Shown piece by piece: positions 48,581-55,871 of a stretch of 64,000 nucleotides of DNA. The notes under the pieces are model-generated. The model was given only the letters and a program-made list of their open reading frames with translations, did no database searches and was not told where the DNA came from. Made by a program: the position numbers and the translations under genes. The number at the start of each line of letters is the position of its first letter. Position 1 is the first letter of the stretch. The stretch is from assembly GCF_011302055.1 (NCBI RefSeq), contig NZ_CP049871.1, positions 1,756,501-1,820,500 of the forward strand, in the 5' to 3' direction. The stretch is from Sphingomonas sinipercae. Lineage in GTDB: Bacteria > Pseudomonadota > Alphaproteobacteria > Sphingomonadales > Sphingomonadaceae.

Positions 48581-48618
48581 TTGTTAGCTCGCCGCTTAAA
48601 CGACTCCGGCCAGCCCCA

Positions 48619-49185
48619 CTACCGCTTTTCGACGAGCGCTTCGAGATCGACGTTTGCGCCCGGCTCCATGGCGACGATGGCCCGCGACAGCGCGAACGAA
48701 TGCCCGGCCCGGATCATCGCCGCGATTGCCCGTTCCCGCTCCTCGCGCGCCTTTGCGTCGGCGGCGAAGGGGCCAAGCCGGCGGCGGCGGGCGAAGCGCA
48801 GCGCGGCCTCGACCCGTTCGCTGTCGGCAAGGGCGATCGCGTCGACCGAATCGTCGTCGCCGACACCGGCCGCGTGCAGGCTTTGCTGCACCCTCTGCTT
48901 GCCATAGCCTCGGCTGCTCAACGCCCTGGTCTTGGCCATCGCGAAGGCCGCGTCGTCGATATAGCCAAGGTCCGCGAGCCGCTCCACGATCGCTTCCAGC
49001 GGCGGGCCGCCGTCGCCGCCCCAGCCGCGCTGCCGGACCTTGCGCTGCAAATAGCCATGCAATTTCGCGCGGGTCGTCGCGAACCGCCCGACGTAGCGCA
49101 GCGCGAGTTCGTCCAGCCGTCCGGCGTCGAGGGGCGGGCGCGGCTTTTGGGGACGGTCGGCGGCCATGCGCCGTTTTTGTGCCAC
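48619..49185 (-). CDS. recX: RecX-family regulator of RecA
   Basis: 188 residues (or 182 from the ATG at 49167). Three-helix repeats of the RecX family: ELALRYVGRFATTRAKLHGYL, DLGYIDDAAFAMAKTRAL, and the final AIAAMIRAGHSFALSRAIV. RecX binds RecA filaments and limits recombination. It is divergent from the acyl-AMP ligase gene. recA is not in the window. Confidence 0.88.
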   Translation of the reverse strand: MAQKRRMAADRPQKPRPPLDAGRLDELALRYVGRFATTRAKLHGYLQRKVRQRGWGGDGGPPLEAIVERLADLGYIDDAAFAMAKTRALSSRGYGKQRVQQSLHAAGVGDDDSVDAIALADSERVEAALRFARRRRLGPFAADAKAREERERAIAAMIRAGHSFALSRAIVAMEPGANVDLEALVEKR

Positions 49186-49268
49186 ACTCCCCCCCCATCA
49201 CAAAACCGCCCGACCGTTCCGAGGCTGGATCGCGGGCGCCCGTGCAACAAAAAGCTGGAATTGGTGGC

Positions 49269-51035
49269 GTGCTCGACCGGAACTCAACGATTGTAGCCGA
49301 TCTCGCCCCTGCGGGCGGAACGCCGACCGTGGATTCGCAGCCGCGGCGCATCGCTGACTTTGAAACCTTGGGGCAAGCGCTTGATTACGCCGCGCAAGGT
49401 CGCCGCGGCCTCAATTTCCACGACGCGCGCGGGACCTTGATCCGCGCTTATCCCTATGCCGAGCTGCGCGACGATGCCTTGCTCGCGGCCCGCCGCTTTG
49501 TCGGTCTTGGGCTCGAGCCCGGCGACCGCGTCGCGCTGGTTGCCGAAACCGGCGCCGAATTCGCAGCAGCCTTCTTTGGCGCGATCTACGCCGGCCTGTG
49601 GCCGGTGCCGCTGCCCTTGCCGACCAGCTTCGGCGGCCGTGAGGCTTACGTCGAACAGCTCAAGGTGATGCTTGGCAGCAGCGACCCGCAGCTGTTCCTC
49701 TTCCCCGAAGAGCTTGCACCCTACGCCGGCGACGCCGCCGCGCAGCTCGGCATCGCCGCGCGCAGCTGGGAAACGCTCGACCAGCTGGAACCCAGCGACG
49801 CCCCGCTTCCCGTCTCCGGGCCGGACGACATCGGCTACCTGCAATATTCCAGCGGCTCGACCCGCTTCCCGCACGGCGTCGCCGTCACCCATCGCGGCCT
49901 GCTCGACAACCTGCGCGCGCACGGCATCGGCCTGAAGCTGGAGCCCGCCGACCGGGTCGTCTCCTGGCTGCCCTGGTATCACGACATGGGCCTGGTCGGC
50001 TGCCTGCTGTCGCCGGTCGCAAACCAGATGTCGGTCGATTATCTGAAGACCGAGGATTTCGCCCGCCGGCCGCTCGCCTGGCTCGACCTCATCACCCGCA
50101 ACCCGGGCCACACGCTCAGTTATTCGCCGACCTTCGGCTATGACATTTGCGCGCGGCGCACCTCGTCGCTGACGCGCGCGTCGGAACGCTTCGACCTGTC
50201 GCGCTGGCGGATCGCCGGCAACGGCGCCGACATGATCCGCCCCGACGTGATGCAGGCGTTCGTCGATACGTTTGCCGAGGCCGGCTTCGAAGCTTCCAGC
50301 TTCTGCCCCAGCTATGGCCTTGCCGAAGCCACGCTCGCCGTATCGCTGATGCCGCCGGGCGAGGGCATCCGCATGGAGCTGGTCGAGGAATCGGAGCTTT
50401 CGGGCGGCGAGGACAGCGGCCCCGGCCGGCCCAAGCGCTACCGCGCCATCGTCAATTGCGGCAAGCCGGTCGAAGGCATGGACGTCGAAGTCCGCGGCCC
50501 TGGCGGCGAGCTGCTCGGCGACCGCTCGATCGGCAAGATCCACGTCCGCGGCCAATCGATCATGGTCGGCTATTTCCGCGACGAGGAATCGACCAGCGCC
50601 TGCCTGTCCGCCGACGGTTGGCTCGACACCGGCGACATGGGCTATTTGTCGTCCGGCTACATCTACATCGTCGGCCGCGCCAAGGACATGATCATCATCA
50701 ACGGCCGCAATTACTGGCCGCAGGATATCGAATGGGCGGTCGAGCAATTGCCCGGCTTCAAGTCCGGCGACATCGCCGCTTTCGCAATCACCGGACCGTC
50801 GGGCGAGGAAACGCCGGCCGTGCTGGTCCACTGCCGCATTTCCGATCCCCAGGAGCGCGGCCGCCTGCGCGACGACATCCGCCAGCGGGTGCACGCCATC
50901 ACCGGCATTAGCCCGGTGGTCGAGCTGGTCCCGCCGCGCACCCTGCCCCGCACCAGCTCGGGCAAGCTGTCGCGGACCAAGGCCCGCTCGCTCTATCTGT
51001 CCGGCGAGATCCAGCCCTACGACATCGCGGCTTGA
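49269..51035 (+). CDS. Fatty acyl-AMP ligase (FAAL)
   Basis: 588 residues from a GTG at 49269; a GTG at 49242 in frame is equally possible. It is an ANL-superfamily adenylating enzyme: P-loop YLQYSSGSTRFPHGVAVTH, SWLPWYHDMGLVG, SYGLAEATLAV and ALDTGDMGY-like LDTGDMGYL are present. The pattern YSSGSTR and WLPWYHDMGL fits FAAL rather than acyl-CoA ligases; FAALs pass acyl-AMP to an acyl carrier protein. No ACP or polyketide gene is adjacent, so its partner is unknown. Confidence 0.88.
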   Translation: MLDRNSTIVADLAPAGGTPTVDSQPRRIADFETLGQALDYAAQGRRGLNFHDARGTLIRAYPYAELRDDALLAARRFVGLGLEPGDRVALVAETGAEFAAAFFGAIYAGLWPVPLPLPTSFGGREAYVEQLKVMLGSSDPQLFLFPEELAPYAGDAAAQLGIAARSWETLDQLEPSDAPLPVSGPDDIGYLQYSSGSTRFPHGVAVTHRGLLDNLRAHGIGLKLEPADRVVSWLPWYHDMGLVGCLLSPVANQMSVDYLKTEDFARRPLAWLDLITRNPGHTLSYSPTFGYDICARRTSSLTRASERFDLSRWRIAGNGADMIRPDVMQAFVDTFAEAGFEASSFCPSYGLAEATLAVSLMPPGEGIRMELVEESELSGGEDSGPGRPKRYRAIVNCGKPVEGMDVEVRGPGGELLGDRSIGKIHVRGQSIMVGYFRDEESTSACLSADGWLDTGDMGYLSSGYIYIVGRAKDMIIINGRNYWPQDIEWAVEQLPGFKSGDIAAFAITGPSGEETPAVLVHCRISDPQERGRLRDDIRQRVHAITGISPVVELVPPRTLPRTSSGKLSRTKARSLYLSGEIQPYDIAA

Positions 51036-51098
51036 GCAGCGGAACGCTGCCGGCGTGCGCCCAGCGACAGGACCGACGTCACGGATTCACTCCGTAAC
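51036..51098 (+). repeat. Composite hairpin element, copy A
   Basis: Begins at the base after the acyl-AMP ligase stop. The 5' hairpin has 6-bp arms (51036-51041, 51045-51050) with loop GAA. The 3' hairpin at 51078-51098 has loop TTCAC and 7 of 8 pairs. Between them lies the conserved flank GACAGGACCGACG. Confidence 0.7.
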
Positions 51099-51144
51099 GG
51101 CCGCCGCCGGAACCAACCGGCATTGAATCCGCTTCGTGCCGGCG

Positions 51145-51585
51145 ATGGAACAAGAAATCGTCCCGATGCACCTGTGGACCCAGCTTGCGGTTTCCGCCGG
51201 CTTCGTCCTTCTCATGGTACTGATCCACGGCCTGGGGCTGCTGGGGATCGGCAAGATCCCGACGTTCGAGGAAAAGCGGCTCGAGCGGCACAAGATGGAT
51301 TTCAGCGCACTGCTGATGCTCGCCTCGACCGGCGTCCTCCTGTTCCTGCTCCATTTCATCGAAATCTTCGTCTTCGCCGTATTTTACGTGGTCATGGAAA
51401 CCGGCGTCCCGACCTTCGCCGACGCGCTCTATTTCTCGGCCAGCGCCTATGCGACGCTCGGCGCGACCGAACATGTGCCCGAACGCTGGCGGCTGATCGG
51501 CGCGTTCGAAGCGGTAATCGGCTTCGTCCTCATCGGCTGGTCCACCGCCTTCGTCGCCAGGATGATGGACAAGCTGCAAGCCTGA
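51145..51585 (+). CDS. Two-TM potassium-channel-like protein
   Basis: About 146 residues from ATG 51145 (ATG 51136 adds three). Helices at about residues 10-30, 55-80 and 115-138 with a re-entrant pore segment FSASAYATLGATEHVP before the last. The layout is that of Ion_trans_2 channels, but the selectivity filter, normally T-x-G-Y-G, is replaced by TLGA, so potassium selectivity is not assured. Confidence 0.75.
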   Translation: MEQEIVPMHLWTQLAVSAGFVLLMVLIHGLGLLGIGKIPTFEEKRLERHKMDFSALLMLASTGVLLFLLHFIEIFVFAVFYVVMETGVPTFADALYFSASAYATLGATEHVPERWRLIGAFEAVIGFVLIGWSTAFVARMMDKLQA

Positions 51586-51591
51586 GCCGCC

Positions 51592-51683
51592 GAGCACAGC
51601 GAAGCTGCGTGAGAGCCGGCGAAGGCCGGACGGCCTGCGAGCGCAGCACGACAGGACCGACGGCGCGGATTCACTCCGCGCCG
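51592..51683 (+). repeat. Composite hairpin element, copy B
   Basis: Starts seven bases after the channel gene stop. The 5' hairpin (51595-51609, loop GAA) pairs at 5 of 6 positions. The conserved flank GACAGGACCGACG is followed by a perfect 9-bp hairpin at 51661-51683 with loop TTCAC. The stem sequence differs from copies A and C but still pairs. Confidence 0.75.
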
Positions 51684-51737
51684 GTCTCCCACGCCCCTTG
51701 CGAAGCGCAGGTCGCCGGTCTAACTCGCCCACGGCCT

Positions 51738-51813
51738 AGGGGTATAGCTCAGTTGGTAGAGCATCGGTCTCCAAAACCGAGGGTCGTGGGTTCGAGTCCC
51801 CCTGCCCCTGCCA
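51738..51813 (+). tRNA. tRNA-Trp(CCA)
   Basis: 76 bases with complete cloverleaf: acceptor arms AGGGGTA at 51738-51744 and its partner before discriminator G; anticodon loop CTCCAAA giving CCA; T arm GGGTTCGAGTCCC; CCA encoded at 51811-51813. It precedes secE as in many proteobacteria. Confidence 0.97.
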
Positions 51814-51828
51814 CGTCTTGAGCGCCCG

Positions 51829-51873
51829 AGCACAGCGAAGCTGTGGCGACGTCACGGGATTTACTCCCGTGAC
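51829..51873 (+). repeat. Composite hairpin element, copy C
   Basis: Follows tRNA-Trp by 15 bases. The 5' hairpin (51831-51836, loop GAA, 51840-51845) is perfect and the 3' hairpin (51851-51859, loop TTTAC, 51865-51873) has nine perfect pairs. This is the most compact copy of the family. Confidence 0.75.
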
Positions 51874-51891
51874 AGCTTCACCGCCCATCCC

Positions 51892-51920
51892 TTGAATGGC
51901 GGCCGACACCGCGCTAGATG
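51892..51920 (+). promoter_or_regulatory. Predicted promoter for secE-nusG
   Basis: -35 TTGAAT (51892-51897) and -10-like TAGATG (51915-51920) spaced 17 bases, giving a start near 51927. The terminator-like hairpin begins almost at the transcript start. Confidence 0.4.
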
Positions 51921-51929
51921 CAACTCGGT

Positions 51930-51966
51930 CGAGGTCTGGCGGGAACCCCCGCGGACCTCGTTTTTC
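51930..51966 (+). terminator. Terminator-like hairpin upstream of secE (possible attenuator)
   Basis: Outer 7-bp arms (51930-51936, 51954-51960), an inner 5-bp GC stem and a small loop, followed by TTTTT. It ends 22 bases before the secE start. It may end tRNA-Trp transcripts, or attenuate the secE-nusG transcript if the predicted promoter is right. Confidence 0.7.
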
Positions 51967-51988
51967 TATCCGCGAAGCGAGAACGACA

Positions 51989-52189
51989 GTGGCAAAGGTC
52001 TCTCCAGGCGAATTCGTTCGGCAGGTCCGGGTCGAGGGCATCCAGAAGGTCCATTGGCCGACGATGCAGGAAACCCGGCGCACGGCGATCATGGTGCTGT
52101 TCATGACGCTTCTGCTCGCCGGCTTCTTCCTCCTCACCGACAGCACGTTCAGCGCGATCGTGCAGTTCCTGCTCAAGCAGCTCGGCTAA
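51989..52189 (+). CDS. secE: Preprotein translocase subunit SecE
   Basis: 66 residues from a GTG at 51989 (MAKVSPGEFVRQVRVEG). The amphipathic helix VRVEGIQKVHWPTMQETRRT and a single membrane helix match the short SecE form. It stabilises SecY in the translocon. The longer open frame upstream runs through the terminator hairpin and is not coding. nusG follows 33 bases later. Confidence 0.95.
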   Translation: MAKVSPGEFVRQVRVEGIQKVHWPTMQETRRTAIMVLFMTLLLAGFFLLTDSTFSAIVQFLLKQLG

Positions 52190-52222
52190 CCAGCCGCCAG
52201 AAATACGAAGGCACACCAACCC

Positions 52223-52762
52223 ATGTCCCGCTGGTACATCATCCACGCTTATTCCGGCTTTGAGAACAAGGTGAAGGAATCGATCCTGGCCGAGGCCGGG
52301 CGCCTTGGCCTGGAACCGCACGTCGAAGCGGTCGAGGTTCCGACCGAAAAGGTCACCGAGGTCCGCCGCGGCAAGAAGATCACCAGCGACCGCAAGTTCT
52401 TCCCCGGCTACGTACTCGCCAAGCTGACCATGAGCGATCAGGTCTACCACCTCGTCAAGAACACGCCCAAGGTCACCGGCTTCCTCGGCCCCAACGGCAA
52501 GCCGCAGCCGATCAGCGAAGCCGAAGCCGCGCGCATCCTTTCCACCAAGGAAGAAATGGCGACCGCCGCGCCCAAGCAGCAGATCAAGGTCGATTATGAG
52601 ATCGGCGATGCGGTCAAGGTCCTCGACGGCCCGTTCGCAAGCTTCAACGGAGTCGTCGAAGAGTTGGACTTCGACCGTGGACGCGTGAAGGTCTCGGTGA
52701 GCATCTTCGGCCGTGCAACGCCGGTGGAGCTGGAATTCGAACAGGTTGAGCGCGTCAAATAG
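52223..52762 (+). CDS. nusG: Transcription termination/antitermination factor NusG
   Basis: 179 residues. N-terminal NGN domain (RWYIIHAYSGFENKVKESI, then FFPGYVLAKLTM) and C-terminal KOW domain (DYEIGDAVKVLDGPFASFNG). It binds RNA polymerase and links it to Rho or to ribosomal S10. Normally the next gene is rplK; here 6.4 kb of other sequence intervenes. Confidence 0.97.
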   Translation: MSRWYIIHAYSGFENKVKESILAEAGRLGLEPHVEAVEVPTEKVTEVRRGKKITSDRKFFPGYVLAKLTMSDQVYHLVKNTPKVTGFLGPNGKPQPISEAEAARILSTKEEMATAAPKQQIKVDYEIGDAVKVLDGPFASFNGVVEELDFDRGRVKVSVSIFGRATPVELEFEQVERVK

Positions 52763-52796
52763 CGCCGAGCGCAGCGAAGCGATTGCGGAGCAATCG
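52763..52796 (+). repeat. Short hairpin element after nusG
   Basis: Follows the nusG stop directly: a GAGCGCAGCGAAGC stretch like the 5' part of the composite elements, then a 7-bp hairpin (52780-52786, loop GGA, 52790-52796). It is a shortened relative of copies A-D or simply the nusG terminator. Confidence 0.45.
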
Positions 52797-52910
52797 TTAG
52801 CTGTGTCGAAGAGACGCTATTGACCCGGCCGGCGGGGCAGCCGGTCAGGCCGGCTGAGCCCGTCCGACGGCATCAGGCCGCCCTGATGCCCTTCTCCTCC
52901 CCTCCCCGTT

Positions 52911-52935
52911 CGTCCCGAGCGTAGTCGAGGGACCG
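52911..52935. repeat. Palindromic intergenic element (GAG...TCGA loop), left of island
   Basis: Arms GTCCC (52912-52916) and GGGAC (52929-52933) around GAGCGTAGTCGA. Sequences of this kind are, to my knowledge, frequent in sphingomonad intergenic regions. A related element lies at 59095-59121, on the other side of the hsd locus. The rest of 52797-52973 shows nothing else. Confidence 0.45.
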
Positions 52936-52973
52936 TCCTTCCCTTTCGTCACTTGCTCGTGCACGATGCCCAA

Positions 52974-53159
52974 ATGGCCACCGGCGAAAAGTTCGAACGT
53001 CACCGCCAACCCTGGCGAACCGACGAGATCCAGAAACTCCACCAGCTAGCCGCCAAAGGCATGAGCCTCCGCGCGATAGCGAAAGCGCTGACGCGGAGCG
53101 AGGAGAGCACGCGGGATCGGGCGAAGGCGGACGGGCTAAAGATCGAGAAGCTGCGTTAG
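52974..53159 (+). CDS. Small helix-turn-helix protein
   Basis: 61 residues from ATG 52974; a TTG 21 bases earlier also opens the frame. TDEIQKLHQLAAKGMSLRAI and AKALTRSEESTRDRAKADG form a homeodomain-like HTH as in resolvase or GcrA-type DNA binders. The position 53 bases before hsdM suggests a regulator (controller-like) of the restriction system, but that is inference only. Confidence 0.6.
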   Translation: MATGEKFERHRQPWRTDEIQKLHQLAAKGMSLRAIAKALTRSEESTRDRAKADGLKIEKLR

Positions 53160-53211
53160 CGCTTCCTGTTTCGGACCAGCTGATTAGGGTGCTCCCGAAC
53201 AGGGGGACTAA

Positions 53212-54660
53212 GTGTTCGAACAGACCTTCAAGAATATAGACGACGTTCTCTGGAAAGAGGCGGGCTGCACGACCGAACTGGATTATGTCGAGCAAACCAG
53301 CTGGCTCCTTTTTCTCAAGTATCTCGACGACTTGGAAAGGGAGCGGGCGCTTCAGGCTGAGCTTGCCGGGCGCGCCGACACGCAGATCATCGACAACGCG
53401 CATCGCTGGGGCGTCTGGGCGGCTCCCAAGGATGCAAGCGGCAAGATCGACCACAATCGTGCCAAGACCGGCGACGACCTGATCGACTACGTCAACCGCG
53501 AGCTTTTTCCATATCTCCAGGGCTTTCGCGGGCGGGCCGAGCCGAACACGATCGAGTATAAGATCGGTGAGGTCTTCGCCGAGCTGAAGAACAAGTTCAC
53601 CAGCGGCTATTCGCTGCGCGACGCGCTCGATCTGGTCGACCAGCTGCGGTTCGGCAGCGTCTCCGAAAAACATGAGCTGTCGGAGCTTTACGAAGCCAAA
53701 ATCCGCAAGATGGGGAACGCCGGGCGCAACGGCGGCGAATATTATACGCCGCGCCCGCTGATCCGGGCGATGATTAAGGTGGTCGACCCAAAAATCGGCG
53801 ATACGATTTATGATGGCGCTTGTGGTTCGGCCGGCTTCCTATGTGAGGCATTCGATTATCTTAAAGCCAAAGCGCAATCGACCGGCGACCGCGAGACACT
53901 TCAAACCCGCACCTTCTACGGCAAGGAAAAGAAGAGCCTCGCCTACGTCATCGGCGTGATGAACATGATCCTGCACGGGATCGACGCGCCCAATATCGTC
54001 CACACCAATACGCTGGGCGAGAACGTCCTCGACATTCAAGAAAAGGACCGGTTCGACGTCGTGCTGGCCAACCCGCCGTTCGGCGGCAAGGAACGGCCTG
54101 AAATCCAGCAGAACTTCCCGATCAAGACCGGCGAAACCGCCTATCTGTTCCTGCAGCATTTCATCCGCTCGCTGAAGGCGGGTGGGCGCGGTGCGGTGGT
54201 GATCAAGAACACCTTCCTCAGCAACACCGACAATGCCAGCGTCGCGCTGCGCAAGGAATTGCTGGAAACCTGCAACCTCCACACCGTTCTCGACATGCCT
54301 CAGGGCACGTTTCAGGGGGCGGGCGTGAAGACGGTGGTGCTGTTCTTCGACAAGGGGGAGGCGACGCGGAATATCTATTATTACCGGCTCGATCCCGGCC
54401 GGACGATGGGCAAGACCAGTCCGCTGAACGATGCCGATATGGCGGATTTCGTGGCGAAACAGGCGGAGTTTGCGGCTGCGCCGAACTGCTGGAGTGTGGC
54501 GGCGGACAGCATCGATCCGGCGACCTTCGACCTTACCGTGCGCAACCCCAACGCGCCAGAAGCCGAGGCACTGCGGAGCCCAGCGGAGATTCTCGACGAA
54601 ATAGCGCGTCTCGATGCCGAGAGCGCCGAGGTGCTGGCGCGGGTCAGGGAATTGCTGTGA
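53212..54660 (+). CDS. hsdM: Type I restriction-modification DNA methylase HsdM
   Basis: 482 residues from a GTG with AGGGGGA site. The N-terminal HsdM_N domain (QTFKNIDDVLWKEAGCTTEL) is followed by an N6-adenine methylase with SAM motif YDGACGSAGFLCEAFDYL and catalytic motif VVLANPPFGG. It modifies host DNA with HsdS. The stop overlaps hsdS (GTGA), giving strict coupling in the hsdM-hsdS-hsdR operon. Confidence 0.96.
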   Translation: MFEQTFKNIDDVLWKEAGCTTELDYVEQTSWLLFLKYLDDLERERALQAELAGRADTQIIDNAHRWGVWAAPKDASGKIDHNRAKTGDDLIDYVNRELFPYLQGFRGRAEPNTIEYKIGEVFAELKNKFTSGYSLRDALDLVDQLRFGSVSEKHELSELYEAKIRKMGNAGRNGGEYYTPRPLIRAMIKVVDPKIGDTIYDGACGSAGFLCEAFDYLKAKAQSTGDRETLQTRTFYGKEKKSLAYVIGVMNMILHGIDAPNIVHTNTLGENVLDIQEKDRFDVVLANPPFGGKERPEIQQNFPIKTGETAYLFLQHFIRSLKAGGRGAVVIKNTFLSNTDNASVALRKELLETCNLHTVLDMPQGTFQGAGVKTVVLFFDKGEATRNIYYYRLDPGRTMGKTSPLNDADMADFVAKQAEFAAAPNCWSVAADSIDPATFDLTVRNPNAPEAEALRSPAEILDEIARLDAESAEVLARVRELL

Positions 54661-55871
54661 CGGGCTGGCGCACGCAACGACTTGCAGATGTTATACTCGA
54701 CATCAAAGATGGAGGGACACCGTCTCGCTCCAACCCTTCTTACTTTGGCGGCGCTATCACTTGGTGCGTCGTCAAGGACATTCAGCCGGAGATTCACGCT
54801 TCAGCAGAATACCTTACGCCGTCGGGTCTCGCGAACTGTTCGGCGAAAGTTTGGCCTATCGGCTCGGTCATCATTTCACTGGGGGCCACAATCGGCGAGA
54901 TTGGAATTGCGAAAGTTCCCGTCGCCACAAAGCAGGGCTTGGCAGGGATTGTCCCTAACCCAGAACGCGTCACCAGTGAGTTTCTTGCGTATGCTTTGCA
55001 TGAGCAAGTTAATACGATCCGCGCTATGGCGCGAGGTGCTACGATTAAGGAAGTACGTCCCAAACGACTTGCCGACGAGCTCCTGATCCATACGCCACCC
55101 CTCGATGAGCAGCGGCGGATTGTGGCCGTGTTGGATGAGGCCTTCGCCGCCATCGCCACCGCAACCGCCAACGCCGAAAGGAACCTCGCCAATGCGCGGC
55201 TAAGCGGACGGCTCGCTCTAGAGAGCCTACTATCTCGGCTTGTTGCCGAATGCGATGAGGTTGAAATCAGAGAGTTAGCCGAGATCGAGTCAGGCGCAGG
55301 CTTTCCTGATCGGTTTCAAGGCAAAGCGGACGAAGCAATTCCGTTCTTCAAGGTCGGGGACATGAACACGCCCGGCAACGAAACCATCATGACCGCAGCG
55401 AACCATACAATCTCTGAGATTACCCGTTCCCAACTGCGAGCGCGGGTCTTTCCGGTAGGTAGCGTGCTCTTCCCGAAGGTCGGGGGGGCAATCGCAACAG
55501 ACAAGAAGCGTCTCGTCGGCGTACCTTGCTGCGTCGACAATAACGTTATGGGTATCATCCCGAACCCAGAAAAACTTGACGCTACGTTATTGTTGCAACT
55601 GATGGTCAACAAACCTCTGAAAGAGTTCTCTAACGATGCCGGGCTCCCCTCGATTCGCAAAAGCACCGTTGCGGCTTGGCGAGTGCGAGTGCCCAAGGAG
55701 CTGGAAACTCAAAAGCTTTTGGCAGAGCGTTTGACGGATATCGCGGCGGCGGTAAGCGACCTCACTGAAAAGTATGGGCGGAAGTTGCACTCATTGAATG
55801 AACTGAAACAATCCCTCCTCCACCGCGCCTTCTCCGGCGAATTGTCCGAGCGAGAACCCATCCCCGCATGA
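54657..55871 (+). CDS. hsdS: Type I restriction-modification specificity subunit HsdS
   Basis: 404 residues with two target-recognition domains. TRD 1 (about 1-150) ends with PPLDEQRRIVAVLDEAF, a conserved coiled-coil spacer; TRD 2 (about 200-350) is followed by a second helical spacer ending LKQSLLHRAFSGEL. It sets the bipartite DNA target. Base composition is clearly richer in A/T than hsdM and hsdR, a usual sign of domain exchange. hsdR overlaps its end by four bases. Confidence 0.94.
   Translation: MTGWRTQRLADVILDIKDGGTPSRSNPSYFGGAITWCVVKDIQPEIHASAEYLTPSGLANCSAKVWPIGSVIISLGATIGEIGIAKVPVATKQGLAGIVPNPERVTSEFLAYALHEQVNTIRAMARGATIKEVRPKRLADELLIHTPPLDEQRRIVAVLDEAFAAIATATANAERNLANARLSGRLALESLLSRLVAECDEVEIRELAEIESGAGFPDRFQGKADEAIPFFKVGDMNTPGNETIMTAANHTISEITRSQLRARVFPVGSVLFPKVGGAIATDKKRLVGVPCCVDNNVMGIIPNPEKLDATLLLQLMVNKPLKEFSNDAGLPSIRKSTVAAWRVRVPKELETQKLLAERLTDIAAAVSDLTEKYGRKLHSLNELKQSLLHRAFSGELSEREPIPA

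Noticed and set aside
49284..50894. Minus-strand open frame of 536 residues opposite the acyl-AMP ligase
   Set aside because: The plus-strand frame has full ANL motifs; the antisense frame has none.
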